This document shows, one piece after another, positions 11,001 through 19,880 of a DNA stretch of 64,000 bases. The stretch covers positions 1 through 64,000 of the forward strand of contig CALGAW010000028.1 of assembly GCA_937959115.1 (NCBI GenBank). The letters run 5' to 3'. How positions within the stretch are numbered: the first letter of the stretch is position 1; every line of letters begins with the position of its first letter. A program made the position numbers and the translations under genes. The DNA comes from an uncultured Saprospiraceae bacterium. GTDB taxonomy: Bacteria; Bacteroidota; Bacteroidia; Chitinophagales; Saprospiraceae. The notes beneath the pieces were generated by a model. That model had not been told where the DNA came from. It ran no database searches and saw only the letters and a program-made list of their open reading frames with translations.

Positions 11001-12356
11001 GGTGAAGTTGTACTCTACACCTCAGGAGGTACAAATCCAGTAATTTATAGCATCGATAATATCAATTTTCAATCGTCTAATACCTTCTCTAGTTTAGCTC
11101 CTGCAACGTATACTTTTTATATAAAAGACGATAACAATTGTATTATTGATACCACTGTAGCGATCATCGAATTACTAGGACCTTCTATTGATAGTTTAAG
11201 TATTGATCATCCAGACTGTATGCTGTCAAACGGGATGATTCAGTTTAATACTACAGGAGGAACGTTACCTTTGGAATATAGTGTTGACAATGGTGTTAGC
11301 TATGTTGGGACAAATGTGTTCTCGAATCTAGCTCCAGCAAGCTACCAAGTCGTTGTAAGGGATGCAAACGGTTGCCTTGCTACTAGTACGGCATTGCTAA
11401 TGAATCAAAATGGCCCTTCAATCGTAACTATCAGCTCCACCTTTAGTAATTGTGATTCTAATACGGGGACGCTGTATGCGCAGGTGGCCGGAGGGACGAC
11501 TCCTTATTCCTATAGTTGGAGTACTTCACCGCCACAAACTGCAGTGCAAGCTACTGGACTTGCAGTAGGCACATACACTGTTACCGTCACCGATGCAAGT
11601 GGATGTCTAGTTGTTGGGCAGCAAACCGTTGGCTATCCAACTATTGTTCAAGCAGATCTTGGGCCAGATCGAGCAATATGTGGAGTGACGAGTCTTGTTT
11701 TAGATCACGGAGTACAAGGAGTCAATGCTATCTGGTCTACAGGAGAAACAACAGCAACAATTAATGTAGGAAATGCTGGAAATTATAGTGTGACCATCAC
11801 GGATATCAATAATTGTGAATCAATCGATTCAATAAATTTAATTGAAATTCCTTTTAATCCTTCAGTGCAAGGAGACACTACAATTGTCAAGCAAAATTCA
11901 ACACCATTGTCCGCTTTTGGAGGACTCAATTATGTATGGTGGCCAGCAGATGATTTATCTTGTGCGTTTTGTTCTAACCCTATTTCAACGCCAGAAGATA
12001 CAACAACCTATTTTGTTGAAATTTCTGGTACTGGAAATTGCAAGGATACATTGTCTGTTAAAGTAAATGTAATCAAGTCATTAGATGAAATTATCGCTAT
12101 TCCTGATGTAATTTCTCCCAATAATGATGGAATAAATGATGCATGGATAATTCCTAATATTGAACTTTTTCCTTATAATAGAGTTGTCGTAGTAAATCGT
12201 TGGGGAGATGTAATTTTTTCTGCAAGTCCTTACACGAATAACTGGAGGGGAGATTATGATGGAAAACCACTTCCTCAAGGAACTTATTACTACGTTTTAG
12301 AACCAGATGTAAATCAATTCAGACGTCAAACAGGTACAGTTAGTTTGATCCGATAA
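2070..12356 (+). CDS. Giant SprB-like T9SS adhesin: LRR + three 7-repeat propeller blocks + SprB array + type B sorting domain
   Basis: A 3,428-aa secreted protein. The start is GTG at 2070, directly after an in-frame TAG; a hydrophobic segment (HPFVLLFLVLIV) and an ANGQ cleavage site follow near residue 40. Residues ~105-475 are plant-type leucine-rich repeats (LTGTIPDFTNLPDL pattern). An Ig-like and a SprB-like domain follow (~490-660). Then come three blocks at ~666-1064, ~1234-1627 and ~1784-2184, each with seven ~57-aa repeats (GGYIVAGRTSSTDGDV...WVVKLD..GNL.WE.SLGG), separated by single SprB domains. About 13 SprB repeats occupy ~2190-3190. The final ~95 residues (PDVISPNNDGINDAW...NRWGDVIF) are a CHU_C/gliding-associated type B T9SS sorting domain. 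SprB of Flavobacterium is the mobile gliding adhesin, so a surface adhesion or gliding role is inferred. Confidence 0.93.
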   Translation: MSTLVHITQFLKATQSKRWVVHPFVLLFLVLIVQMPKANGQTRLDDSISLVGLYNTTNGAAWNNTWNLSTPMDNWYGVTLTSGRVTCLDLDGAPTCQYGVIGGGNGLTGNLPNLNLTELVFFSVINNNLAGNIPSFSNTTNLVWLLLDFNNFSGNIPNFPNLGKLRILSIVNNNLVGSIPDFLGMPSLEDFYFNLNSLSGAIPNFTNLVELVNLNAFGNSIAGNIPDFTNLPNLQRINLSRNNIIGSIPNFSNLTNLIELDVHANNLTGTIPDFSNLPLLRNCYINANQLTGTIPDFTNLPDLKRLNAGVNQLTGTIPDFTNLPDLINLQARSNQLTGNIPDFSNVPSLILIDLNSNLLTGPIPNFSNCPALQSINVSYNGLSSSIPNFTNLPTLQQLILRNNELADSIPDFSNLPILNYADFRNNKLISPVPDFSSLPDLSVLLLSDNNLTGLIPAFTNLSTLQDFTVFNNQLTFEDLIDSRAFLEATCNLNGGTYLYAPQDTVSFSQSLFISQGALYIFDLEIDDTVTTSTYEWYKDNVLTSTTNSNKLLLPNFQQSDEALYCSEITNANAPNLTLISYCKSLFFQGNCEMQADIVNTVCGLDGSIELTPISGTGPYTFNWSDGTTTSTISNATPGTYAVTVVDGVGCTFSNTYTISHQEKLVIEWEQSYGGTLEDQPFCIIESSDGNFVTAGRSISQNGDVSNPKGDYDFWITKLSPTGALLWEKSYGGTAQDNAFVIRETTDKGFIVTGSTISDDGDVTGHQGQFDYWVLRLDVNGNLLWEKTLGGSSTDQASDVVETPDGGFVVVGQSISNNGDVSNQIGLYDYWVVKLDANGIVVWDKSYGGTQSDDARSIQLTNDNGFIVAGVSSSSDGQITNPNGGEDAWVIRLDSAGNLLWEKSLGGSGEEYAEHVIQSDDGGFVLFCTTNSTDGDISTSLGGFDYWVVKLDGIGTLLGEQSFGGSDQEYITSGFQKSDKEFIVTGYSNSSNGDVSNPKGFSDYWVLNLDNGGNLIWEMSLGGSKNDVAYGSCQTNDGAIMIAGRSNSDDQDVSQNFGDFDNWIVKLGLNLPMMPQATTFNQGTGIGNGEVEMITETGTPTYTLNWENLSGNPPIFGTLNSGDGTDTITGLSNGDYNITVTDANGCIGTTYFNVCDLEVSLNTVLTTCYEDNGSITATTSGGTGSYTYLWSNGATGAVISNLAAGSYSLTVTSGLGCTKVVNTVLSFQGIPVIEWQSVIGGSNADLGNQVQPTSDGGYVFTGYTESNDGDIPIQKGFRDLVIGKVDQMGSLLWLQTYGGTIEDIGHILRVSSNDEIYIAGTSNSIDGDIPSTNESDIILLKLDNFGNLLWINTYGGSLLEGDVNMEQLPNGDLLIAGTTNSNDGDVSSNNGGKDIWVFRTDTNGSLLWEHSYGGPGNENVFSIFPEDNGFLIGGFSSTVGGDVTTNNGSNDSWIFRSDYQGNILLNKSYGGAFKDAIRSIKKTNDGYITAGYNYTSSNNSNYEIIKWDNTWNVLWQKSYGGTNIDFAIDLLPSTNNGCIVSGWANSNDGDVIGNHGGADNWILKLDDNGNLEWQKTVGSTGHDTGVNLTYTADGGFVTIGRASANNGDVSGHNGAEDIWIVKFNQPDPITLACTLVDAGTGSNDGMAVLSTSGGVPPFTIAWEDGAGLTDTIFNSLGQDTIQNLPGGSITFTVIDQNDCLNNCTLDFCAVILNTTAQFSDCYEPNGALTTAVNPGYSYLWSNGATTPDIFDLNKGTYTLTVTDSNGCSRTQSHIISYNGYSGLEWQQSLGGTSDDHLKDGVQTNDGGYIFTGRTLSNDINVTLNNGLEDIWVVKTNDLGNIQWEKSFGGGINERSESIQQTKDGGYIVAGRTSSTDGDVVGNNGSVDFWLIKLDNAGNLIWQKCLGGTLDEQAFQVQQTIDGGYVVVGHSYSSDGDVSQNKGSSDIWVVRLDQTGNIEWEKSLGGSDFDFGESIQQTKDRGFILTGRTLSNDGDVTGQKGNSDFWIVKLSDAGSVQWQRPLGGSLDDVGYSIIQTNDDGYIATGYTFSNDVDVFGNHGGKDLWVIKLDNLGNTQWQNALGGSGNEEGREIIQTSDGNYLVTGFTASNNGDVTSSFNSTRYWIVKLFQNGVLDWEMTFGGQTDLAFTEFGIATNDGGYLLGGATNSTNGNITNNIGSFDYWVAKINQIDTFQIEATKTTDILCAGGSGGAATVSTTGGYPPYSYNWSNGVFGTTTTGLSANTYYVSATDRNGCEIVDTLVINDPFPITISATIDSTYCDTANGSIALSVSGGTPPYQYSLNGGAFQTNSVFNPLGAGNYTVLVKDGNDCLDSIQTTIFTLLGATIDSLNITSETCGSMNGSVLVFTSGGLGNLEFSIDGITYQPINLFGNLSQGSYTIYVSDDAGCINTVNATIPAFTSPTLDSVSIINATCGANNGQATINATGGTSPLQYSIDNSTYQPSNQFTLGQGNYIAYVQDANSCTATASFTITQANGPAIDSVSLVQATCGANNGQATINATGGTSPLQYSIDNSTYQPSNQFTLGQGSYTAYVQDANSCTATASFTITQANGPEIDSVQTVNTDCGLINGTLEAFVTGGALPLSYSIDNGTTNQPASLFTGLVGGTYTVLVTDANGCFATASGQVVSNIAPAIDSIAITDAICSNNTGALTIHVSNGTSSITYSIDNGTTSQPSNTFTGLTPGQYTILVADAGGCTSTALSDSIKFFNAPSLQFFQGITDTYCGQSIGQIVIQSNGGTHPLQYSIDGGLTYQPSDSFPNLSSGSYTIVVLDANGCMDTRTANIDDNPGPTLSTTLIQPTCGQSNGSITAQVTANGVPPFLYNIDGGTFTTNNTFNNLTQSTYTIIVEDSKSCRDTISVTLTPLLGPSIDQVQITDATCGNNNGSLVITASGAVPPFQYSADSGVNYQGSNVFNGLSPSNYTVFVQDANGCTVSAQYTVSDLDGPAIDSVGVVNSACGMNSGEVVLYTSGGTNPVIYSIDNINFQSSNTFSSLAPATYTFYIKDDNNCIIDTTVAIIELLGPSIDSLSIDHPDCMLSNGMIQFNTTGGTLPLEYSVDNGVSYVGTNVFSNLAPASYQVVVRDANGCLATSTALLMNQNGPSIVTISSTFSNCDSNTGTLYAQVAGGTTPYSYSWSTSPPQTAVQATGLAVGTYTVTVTDASGCLVVGQQTVGYPTIVQADLGPDRAICGVTSLVLDHGVQGVNAIWSTGETTATINVGNAGNYSVTITDINNCESIDSINLIEIPFNPSVQGDTTIVKQNSTPLSAFGGLNYVWWPADDLSCAFCSNPISTPEDTTTYFVEISGTGNCKDTLSVKVNVIKSLDEIIAIPDVISPNNDGINDAWIIPNIELFPYNRVVVVNRWGDVIFSASPYTNNWRGDYDGKPLPQGTYYYVLEPDVNQFRRQTGTVSLIR
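9351..9790 (+). repeat. Near-identical 228-bp tandem duplication inside the adhesin gene
   Basis: Two head-to-tail copies (9351-9578 and 9579 to ~9790) begin with GCGACTTGTGGAGCGAAC and differ at only a few bases. They encode two successive 76-aa SprB repeats that are almost identical, whereas the other SprB repeats of the same array are strongly diverged. The period is a multiple of three, so the frame is kept. Confidence 0.9.
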
Positions 12357-12448
12357 GCTTTATTAGCATGCCTTTGCTAGAAGAGGCTTTACTTGTTTAA
12401 AGTAAGGTAGTTGCGCTATATAAATTATTACAACCTAACTAACTGATT

Positions 12449-15400
12449 ATGTTATCTTACCAAGAATCTACTAGACTAGAATGTCAACGTGTCAAATCTT
12501 TTTTTAAAGTATCTTTTCTATTTTGTTTCCTTCAATTTTTCATCGTAAATTTTAGTTATGCTTGCCAAGCAGATGCAGGCTCTCTAAATAGTGTAAATCC
12601 TCATATAGAGTGGACTGGTAACCCAGTTATCGTAGCAGCTATTCCTGGAGTAGCAGTGGTCCCTTCTGGTTTTTTAAAGACTTACGTATTGACGGAAGGT
12701 CCAAATCTTGTCATTCAACAAACCGCTCCGTTTCCTAGTTTCAACGTGTCAATGCAAGGAACTTACAGGATTCATACATTAGTTTATGACCCGAATACCT
12801 TAGATCTAACCATTGTTGTACCTGGTGTCACGACTGGATTTGACGTGAATGCGCTCTTAATTCAAGGAGGCGGTACCATTTGTGCTTCTCTTGATGTCGC
12901 TGGAGCAAAATCTTTAGTTTCCACTTGTATAGCAGACGCGGGTGCCCTTACAATCGACGATCCCCTTGTGCTCTCCCAAACTGGGTCAGGCTTATTATCA
13001 GCAACTCCTGATGGGAACTCAAATGTCCCTGCAGGATATCAAACCTTATTTTTATTGAGTTCGGGCTCAAACCTTGTTATTCAACAAACCTCAAGTTTAC
13101 CCCAGTTTACTGTTGCTCAATATGGAGAATACACTATTCACACCTTTGTTTTTGACCCAAGCACCTATGACCTTTCAACGATTATCCCATTTCAAACAAC
13201 AGGGAGTGATATTGCTAGTGACTTATTTCCTAATGGAGGAACAATATGTGGTTCTATCGATGCAGTCGGAGCACCAGTTGTCGTTGCTGAATGTGGAGTA
13301 TTCGCTGGGACAGTCACCATAACCAACGTTGACCGCTATCTAGTAAATGGAGCATCGACCATAAAGGCAATAGCAGATGGAAATGCGCTAATCCCAAATA
13401 GTTATTCTACCGCTTACCTCTTGTCTTTTGGTAATAATTTTACTGTTGAACAAATCAATACAACTCCTGATTTTACGGTGACTCAAGAAGGATATTATAG
13501 GATACATTCTTTTGTTTACGACCCTGCTACCTTCAATTTATCAAGCATTATTCTTGGAACTACAACTACAATTGATCTTTTTTATCAAACTTATTCAGGT
13601 GGTGGTACTGTTTGTGCGGATCTCGATGTGTTTAGTAAGTTTGCTGAAATTGAAGCCTGTGATGCCGATGCAGGAACACTGACTACTTGGGAACAGGTTA
13701 CCATCTTTAATGGTGTTCAGTCAATTGTTTCTGGATTGCCAGATGGGAATGTGAGTATCCCAGTTGGATTTCAGATGATGTTTGTGCTCACTGAAGGCCC
13801 AAACAAAGTGCTAAAGCAAACAGGTGTTACCCCTAGTTTTACAGTTGATTCCGTTGGTGTATATCATATCCATACCTTGGTTTATGATCCTTTGACATTT
13901 GATTTGGCCTTCTTGATTCCTGGAGTAACCACCGGTTTTCATTTAGATATTTACCTCATACAAGGTGGAGGAGCAATCTGTGGTTCCTTTGATCTCACTG
14001 GGACACAAACAATCGTTACTGAATGTCCTGCCTATGCAGGAAACTTGTTGATTGATGCATCTACCGTCCCAATCTTAAATGGCACAGCAGATATCAGTGC
14101 AACACCCGTGGGAAATGCGGTCGTTCCAGCAGGATTTCAAACGGTTTATGTCTTAACAGACGGCCCACAAAACTATATCATTCTACAGACGAGTACAACA
14201 CCAAGTTTTACGGTGACTCAGACTGGAAACTACATTATTCATACGCTTATCTACGATCCTACAACGCTTGACTTGACAACAGTAATTCCTGGAGTCACCT
14301 CAGCTCTTTCGGTGAACAGCCAATTAGTGCAAGGTGGTGGGTTGACTTGTGGTTCTTTAGATGTTACTGGTGCACCAGCAGTCGTATTTGATTGCGTTGC
14401 TGATGCGGGAACCCTCACGGCAGATTCCTCTAATATTGTTTTAATAAATGGAATGACAACCCTAAGTGCAACTCCTAGTGGAAATGCAGTGGTTCCAGCA
14501 GGATACCAAACAACTTATTTACTGACCTCAGGTACTGGATTGGTGATAGAACAGGGAAACAACCTCCCCATATTCACCGTCAATCAAAATGGAGATTACA
14601 CAATTCATACCTTAGTCTTCGATCCTAATACCTTGGATTTATCAATTGTTGTTCCAGGTGTGACCACAGGGTTTGATGTAAACGCATTGCTGATTCAAGG
14701 AGGTGGAGCAATATGTGCTTCGCTTGATGTTTTTGGTGCACCGATTATAGTGGCGGATTGTATTGCGGATGCTGGAACGATTACCATTGATTTTCCAATA
14801 GTCTTGCTGAAAAGTAATACGGCAACAGTAAGTGGAACACCAGATGGAAATGCATTCGTGCCTACAGGATATCAAACTACCTATTTACTTTCCCAAGGTA
14901 CAGGATTGGTAATTCAACAAGGAAATAATATACCAGAATTTACAGTCAATCAAGTTGGAAACTACACCATTCATACGATTGTTTATAATTCAGGCACATT
15001 CGATATTACTACGATAGTCCCTGGTGTTACAACGGGGTTTGATGTAGAAGCTTCGCTCATCCAAGGAGGAGGATTGATTTGTGGTTCTTTAGACGTTGTA
15101 GGAGCTCCCGTATTGGTTAGTACTTGTGAAGCTTTTGCTGGGACCTCAACTCCAGTTCAGCAATATGTTACATTTAATGGAACATCTGCTACGATTGCTG
15201 CTACGCCTGATGGAAATTCTAATATTCCTCCAGGATATCAACTTACTTACCTTTTGACCGAAGGTGCTGGATTGGTTGCTCAGTCAATTAGTACAACTCC
15301 TTCATTTAGTGTCACAAGCACAGGTGATTATACCATTCATGCGTTTGTTTATAATCCAACAACTTATAATTTATCAACGATTATTCCTGGAGTTACGACA

Positions 15401-18400
15401 GGTGTTGATATAAACGCACAGCTGGTTCAAGGAGGAGGCTCTGTTTGCGCTTCGCTTGATGTTGCTGGGGCGAAGATCCAAGTGGGTAACTGTGTTGCTT
15501 TTGCAGGAACCATAACCGCTAACGATTCTTTAGTAACCTTAACTGGAGGAAGTGTGACGATTGGAGCTACCCCTGATGGAAATGGCATAGTGCCTGCAGG
15601 GTACTTATCTGAATTTATCTTGACGCTTGGGCCTAATTTAGTAATTCAACAGACGAGTTCTACATTTCCTATCTTCTCAGTATCACAGCCTGGGGATTAT
15701 ACGATTCATACATTGGTTTATAATCCGAATAGCCTAGACTTGTCAACGATTGTTTTAGGTACAACAACAGGTTTTGATGTAAATGCCTTGTTAATTCAAG
15801 GAGGAGGAACTATTTGTGGGTCATTAGATGTACCAGGTGCTGAAGTAAGTGTGGTAAGTCCTTCGAATTGCACCGCAAATGCAGGAACAATCACCATTAA
15901 TGATCCATATGTTGAATTGTTAAACGGGTTTGCAGTTGTAGCCGCCTCACCAGATGGAAATGCGGTGGTTCCGCAAGGATATCAAATTGGTTATGTGTTG
16001 ACTACAGGGACCAATTTTGTCATAGAACAATTTTTTACTTCACCTTCTTTTTCAGTCACTTTAATTGGTGATTATACAATTCATGCCCTAGTCTATGATC
16101 CAAATACACTTGATTTAAATACGATTGTTTTTGGAACAACTACAGCACTTGATGTAAATAGTCAATTGATCCAAGGAGGAGGAACAATTTGCGCTTCACT
16201 TGATTTGGCAGGAGCCCTTGCAAATGTATCTGTTTGTCCAGCAAAAGCTGGAACAATGACCAGCAACCAAGATACTGTTTTACTTGTGAATGGTTCGAAT
16301 AATGTAGTTGCGACTCCAGATGGCAATGAGATCGTACCTCCTGGTTATGAAATACTTTACTTATTGTCTCAGGGGGCTGGATTGGTAGTAATTCAATCAA
16401 GTAATTTACTCCCAATTTTTACAGTGACTCAGCCTGATCAATATACAATACATACTTTTGTATTCAACCCTTCAACGTTCAATCCCTCTTCCATCATAAA
16501 TGGAACGACTACAATTTCTGATCTAGAAATGCAGTTAATCCAAGGAGGCGGTGCAGTTTGTGGGGGAATTGATGTTGGTGGAGCGTTCATTACTGTAATA
16601 AACCCCTCATGCGCAGCTGAAGCTGGAAGTATCACAGCTACTCAGACGCCAGTTGTATTATCTGCAGGAACGGCTTCAATTGGAGGGACACTAGATGGGA
16701 ATCAAGTTATACCCAATGGCTATCAAGTGAGCTATTTGCTTTCAAAAGGCCCTGGACTAATCATTGAGCAAATCAGTTCTGTTGCTCTGTTTACAGTGAC
16801 TACTACAGGAAATTACATCATTCATGCCCTGGTTTATGATCCAACTACATTTGATCTTACAACTATTGTAACTGGATCTACTACAGCAAATACTGTTGAA
16901 ATGACATTGATACAAGGAGGAGGTAATATTTGTGGTGCAATTGACATAGCTGGAGCTCCAATAACAGTGAACGCACCAACAGCCTGTACAGCAGATGCGG
17001 GAACGATTACAGCAAGTCAGTCTCCAGTTGTATTATCAAACAATGGAACAGCAACGATTAGCGCTGCTCCTGATGGGAATCAAGTGGTACCAACTGGATA
17101 TGAAACAACCTATGTATTGACGATGGGTACGGGATTGGTTATAGAACAAGTAAGTATGGCTGCCTCATTTACAGTTAGTAATGCTGGAAATTATACCATT
17201 CATACATTAGTTTATGATCCGAATACCCTTGATTTATCAACGATTGTATTCGGAACAACCACTGGATTTGATGTATATGCTTTATTGATACAAGGTGGAG
17301 GAACGATCTGTGGGTCTTTAGATGTTCAAGGGGCCGCTATTGTTGTCAACAACCCAGCAGGATGTACAGCAGATGCAGGAACCTTAACTGCTGGCCCAAC
17401 CCCCGTTGTTCTGTCAAGTGGTTCTGCTACAATCACAGCCACTTTAGATGGAAATCAGGTAGTACCCACAGGTTATCAGCAAGTTTCGCTATTGACATTA
17501 AATTCTATTGTTGAATCTGGAAACAATATTCCTCAGTTTACAGTAACCGCAGCAGGAACGTACACGATACATACCTTTGTATATGACCCAACAACATTTG
17601 ATTTGACGACAGTAGTTCTAGGAACGACAACGGTTAGTGATGTCGAAAGTCAATTGATACAAGGAGGAGGAACGATCTGTGCGTCTTTAGATGTTCAAGG
17701 GGCTTCAATTGTAGTGAACAACCCAGTAGTCTGTACAGCAGATGCAGGGACGATTACTGCAAGTCAATCTCCAGTTGTTTTGTCAAGTGGTGTTGCAACA
17801 ATAAGTGGCATACCAGATGGAAATCAAGTTGTTCCTACAGGATATCAAACAGCTTATGTATTAACAAAAGGGGTAGGACTTGTTATTGAACAAATAAGTA
17901 CGACGCCTTCATTTACTGTTAATTCTGTAGGTGATTATGTAATTCATACCTTAATTTTCGATTCTAACACGCTTGATTTATCAACGGTTGTGCCAGGAAC
18001 GACAACGGCTAGTGATGTGGAGAATCTTTTAATTCAGGGTGGTGGTACAATCTGTGGGTCGTTGGACACAAGTGGTGCTCCAATCACGGTAAACAATGCA
18101 CCAAGCTGTGCTGCAGATCCAGGAACGATGACAATCAATCAAACTCCAGTTGTGTTGGTTGGTGGTGCTGCGAATGTTGGTGCTACGCCTGATGGAAATG
18201 TTGTCATTCCTTCTGGGTTTCAATCCTTGTTTATATTGTCGAATGGGATGAATTCAGTCATACAGCAGACTGGTTCTTTCTTACCAATCTTTAGTGTAAG
18301 TGCTGCAGGGAATTATGCAATTCATACATTGATCTACGATCCATCAACGTTTAATCCTGGTACTATTGCGAATGGGGCCACAACAATTAATGATCTCAAT

Positions 18401-19855
18401 GTTCAGTTTATTCAGGGCGGTGGATCAATCTGCGCAGGGTTAGATGTCACTGGTACTTTGGTGACTGTCACCTCTTGTACTGCTAATGCTGGAACAATAA
18501 CTGCAAATCAAAGTCCTGTGATCCTCTCAGGAGCTTCTGTTGCTATAGGAGCTACACCTGATGGCAACCAAGTAGTGCCTTCAGGGTACCAGACTGCCTA
18601 TGTTTTAACGAGTGGAGCCACATCTGTAATTGAACAAATCAGTACATTTAATACGGTGTTTACTGTGACTTCCACGGGTAGCTATGCAATTCATACGCTT
18701 GTTTATGATCCGAATACCCTTGATGTTTCTACCATTGTACTAGGAAGCACTACCGCAGGAGATGTACATGCGTTATTGATTCAAGGAGGAGGAACTATTT
18801 GCGGAGCATTAGATTTAACTGGAGCACCAATAGCGGTCACCTCACCGTGTAGTGCTAATGCGGGTACAATAACAATTGTACAATCTCCAGTAACGATTTC
18901 AAATGGAACCGCAGTTGTGACCGCCAATCCTGATGGGAATGCGATTGTGCCTCCTGGTTTTCAAACCATGTATCTCTTATCAAAATCTACGAATTATGTG
19001 ATCCGCCAAATGGGCACAACTCCATCGTTTACGGTTGATTCAATTGGATTTTACACCATCCATACCTTGATTTATAATCCATCTACGTACAATCCGAGTA
19101 CGATTGTTTTAGGATCTACCACAGGCGCAACAATTGAAGCGCTATTTATACAGGGAGGTGGAGCTATTTGTGGTTCTTTAGATGTTGCGGGGGCTGGAGT
19201 GAACGTGATCGACTGTGCTGCAGAGGCAGGCACGATGACTGCGAATAACACGACTGTAGTTATCAGTGGTGGATCGGCCAACATTGGTGGTACGCCAGAC
19301 AATAATGCTGTTGTGCCAGCGGGATTTTTTACTCGATATATCTTGACGAGTGGTAGCAACCAAGTGGTGGAACAAATCAGTGGATTTATTAGCTTGTTTA
19401 CTGTAAATCAAACAGGCTTGTATACAATACATACCTTGGTGTTTAATCCAAATACCTATGATGTGACTACCATAGTACCAGGAGTAACCACAGGTTTAGA
19501 TATTGCTAGTAGCTTTATTTCTGGTGGTGGTACTGTTTGTGGAGATTTTGATATTGTAGGGGCTGAGATTACTGTTGCTCCTGCATTACAGCTTGTGAAG
19601 TCACAAATAGAAGTGGCTGTTAGTCTTTATCCTAACCCTGCCACATCCTATGTGTTGATCAATTCGACTGGTTTGACAAGGGATCAACCTTATGTGTTTG
19701 AAATCATGGATAATTTGGGTAAAATTCAGTATTCTGGAACACTTTACTCCGATGAAGAAGTTCGGTTACCAGTAAACGATTTAGTCAAGGGGGCGTACTA
19801 TTTCAGATTGAATACAGGGAAAGAGATTATTGCTAAAAGGATAATTGTTCAGTAA
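12449..19855 (+). CDS. Giant secreted repeat protein: 19 copies of a ~123-aa Cys-containing repeat, type A T9SS sorting domain
   Basis: A 2,468-aa protein with an N-terminal signal peptide (FFKVSFLFCFLQFFIVNFSYA, cleaved before the first repeat cysteine near residue 39). The body is 19 tandem repeats of ~123 aa. Each has a conserved order: C-x-A-(D/N)-A-G at the start, ATPDGNxVVPxGYQ, YVLTxG, FTV, YTIHTLVYDPNTLDLSTIV, then GGGTICGSLDV with the second cysteine. The last ~85 residues are a type A T9SS sorting domain (VSLYPNPATSYVLINS ... ending in KRIIVQ), which implies outer-membrane translocation and probable attachment at the surface. I do not recognise the repeat as a named family. The gene lies 92 bp downstream of the giant adhesin on the same strand and could share its transcript. 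A terminator follows. Confidence 0.92.
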   Translation: MLSYQESTRLECQRVKSFFKVSFLFCFLQFFIVNFSYACQADAGSLNSVNPHIEWTGNPVIVAAIPGVAVVPSGFLKTYVLTEGPNLVIQQTAPFPSFNVSMQGTYRIHTLVYDPNTLDLTIVVPGVTTGFDVNALLIQGGGTICASLDVAGAKSLVSTCIADAGALTIDDPLVLSQTGSGLLSATPDGNSNVPAGYQTLFLLSSGSNLVIQQTSSLPQFTVAQYGEYTIHTFVFDPSTYDLSTIIPFQTTGSDIASDLFPNGGTICGSIDAVGAPVVVAECGVFAGTVTITNVDRYLVNGASTIKAIADGNALIPNSYSTAYLLSFGNNFTVEQINTTPDFTVTQEGYYRIHSFVYDPATFNLSSIILGTTTTIDLFYQTYSGGGTVCADLDVFSKFAEIEACDADAGTLTTWEQVTIFNGVQSIVSGLPDGNVSIPVGFQMMFVLTEGPNKVLKQTGVTPSFTVDSVGVYHIHTLVYDPLTFDLAFLIPGVTTGFHLDIYLIQGGGAICGSFDLTGTQTIVTECPAYAGNLLIDASTVPILNGTADISATPVGNAVVPAGFQTVYVLTDGPQNYIILQTSTTPSFTVTQTGNYIIHTLIYDPTTLDLTTVIPGVTSALSVNSQLVQGGGLTCGSLDVTGAPAVVFDCVADAGTLTADSSNIVLINGMTTLSATPSGNAVVPAGYQTTYLLTSGTGLVIEQGNNLPIFTVNQNGDYTIHTLVFDPNTLDLSIVVPGVTTGFDVNALLIQGGGAICASLDVFGAPIIVADCIADAGTITIDFPIVLLKSNTATVSGTPDGNAFVPTGYQTTYLLSQGTGLVIQQGNNIPEFTVNQVGNYTIHTIVYNSGTFDITTIVPGVTTGFDVEASLIQGGGLICGSLDVVGAPVLVSTCEAFAGTSTPVQQYVTFNGTSATIAATPDGNSNIPPGYQLTYLLTEGAGLVAQSISTTPSFSVTSTGDYTIHAFVYNPTTYNLSTIIPGVTTGVDINAQLVQGGGSVCASLDVAGAKIQVGNCVAFAGTITANDSLVTLTGGSVTIGATPDGNGIVPAGYLSEFILTLGPNLVIQQTSSTFPIFSVSQPGDYTIHTLVYNPNSLDLSTIVLGTTTGFDVNALLIQGGGTICGSLDVPGAEVSVVSPSNCTANAGTITINDPYVELLNGFAVVAASPDGNAVVPQGYQIGYVLTTGTNFVIEQFFTSPSFSVTLIGDYTIHALVYDPNTLDLNTIVFGTTTALDVNSQLIQGGGTICASLDLAGALANVSVCPAKAGTMTSNQDTVLLVNGSNNVVATPDGNEIVPPGYEILYLLSQGAGLVVIQSSNLLPIFTVTQPDQYTIHTFVFNPSTFNPSSIINGTTTISDLEMQLIQGGGAVCGGIDVGGAFITVINPSCAAEAGSITATQTPVVLSAGTASIGGTLDGNQVIPNGYQVSYLLSKGPGLIIEQISSVALFTVTTTGNYIIHALVYDPTTFDLTTIVTGSTTANTVEMTLIQGGGNICGAIDIAGAPITVNAPTACTADAGTITASQSPVVLSNNGTATISAAPDGNQVVPTGYETTYVLTMGTGLVIEQVSMAASFTVSNAGNYTIHTLVYDPNTLDLSTIVFGTTTGFDVYALLIQGGGTICGSLDVQGAAIVVNNPAGCTADAGTLTAGPTPVVLSSGSATITATLDGNQVVPTGYQQVSLLTLNSIVESGNNIPQFTVTAAGTYTIHTFVYDPTTFDLTTVVLGTTTVSDVESQLIQGGGTICASLDVQGASIVVNNPVVCTADAGTITASQSPVVLSSGVATISGIPDGNQVVPTGYQTAYVLTKGVGLVIEQISTTPSFTVNSVGDYVIHTLIFDSNTLDLSTVVPGTTTASDVENLLIQGGGTICGSLDTSGAPITVNNAPSCAADPGTMTINQTPVVLVGGAANVGATPDGNVVIPSGFQSLFILSNGMNSVIQQTGSFLPIFSVSAAGNYAIHTLIYDPSTFNPGTIANGATTINDLNVQFIQGGGSICAGLDVTGTLVTVTSCTANAGTITANQSPVILSGASVAIGATPDGNQVVPSGYQTAYVLTSGATSVIEQISTFNTVFTVTSTGSYAIHTLVYDPNTLDVSTIVLGSTTAGDVHALLIQGGGTICGALDLTGAPIAVTSPCSANAGTITIVQSPVTISNGTAVVTANPDGNAIVPPGFQTMYLLSKSTNYVIRQMGTTPSFTVDSIGFYTIHTLIYNPSTYNPSTIVLGSTTGATIEALFIQGGGAICGSLDVAGAGVNVIDCAAEAGTMTANNTTVVISGGSANIGGTPDNNAVVPAGFFTRYILTSGSNQVVEQISGFISLFTVNQTGLYTIHTLVFNPNTYDVTTIVPGVTTGLDIASSFISGGGTVCGDFDIVGAEITVAPALQLVKSQIEVAVSLYPNPATSYVLINSTGLTRDQPYVFEIMDNLGKIQYSGTLYSDEEVRLPVNDLVKGAYYFRLNTGKEIIAKRIIVQ

Positions 19856-19880
19856 GAGAAAATGATACTGTAGTTAGACT

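Noticed and set aside
12357-12448. TTACTT/AAGTAA hairpin between the two giant genes as a terminator
   Set aside because: Six A-T-rich pairs and no T-tract; too weak to separate the transcripts.
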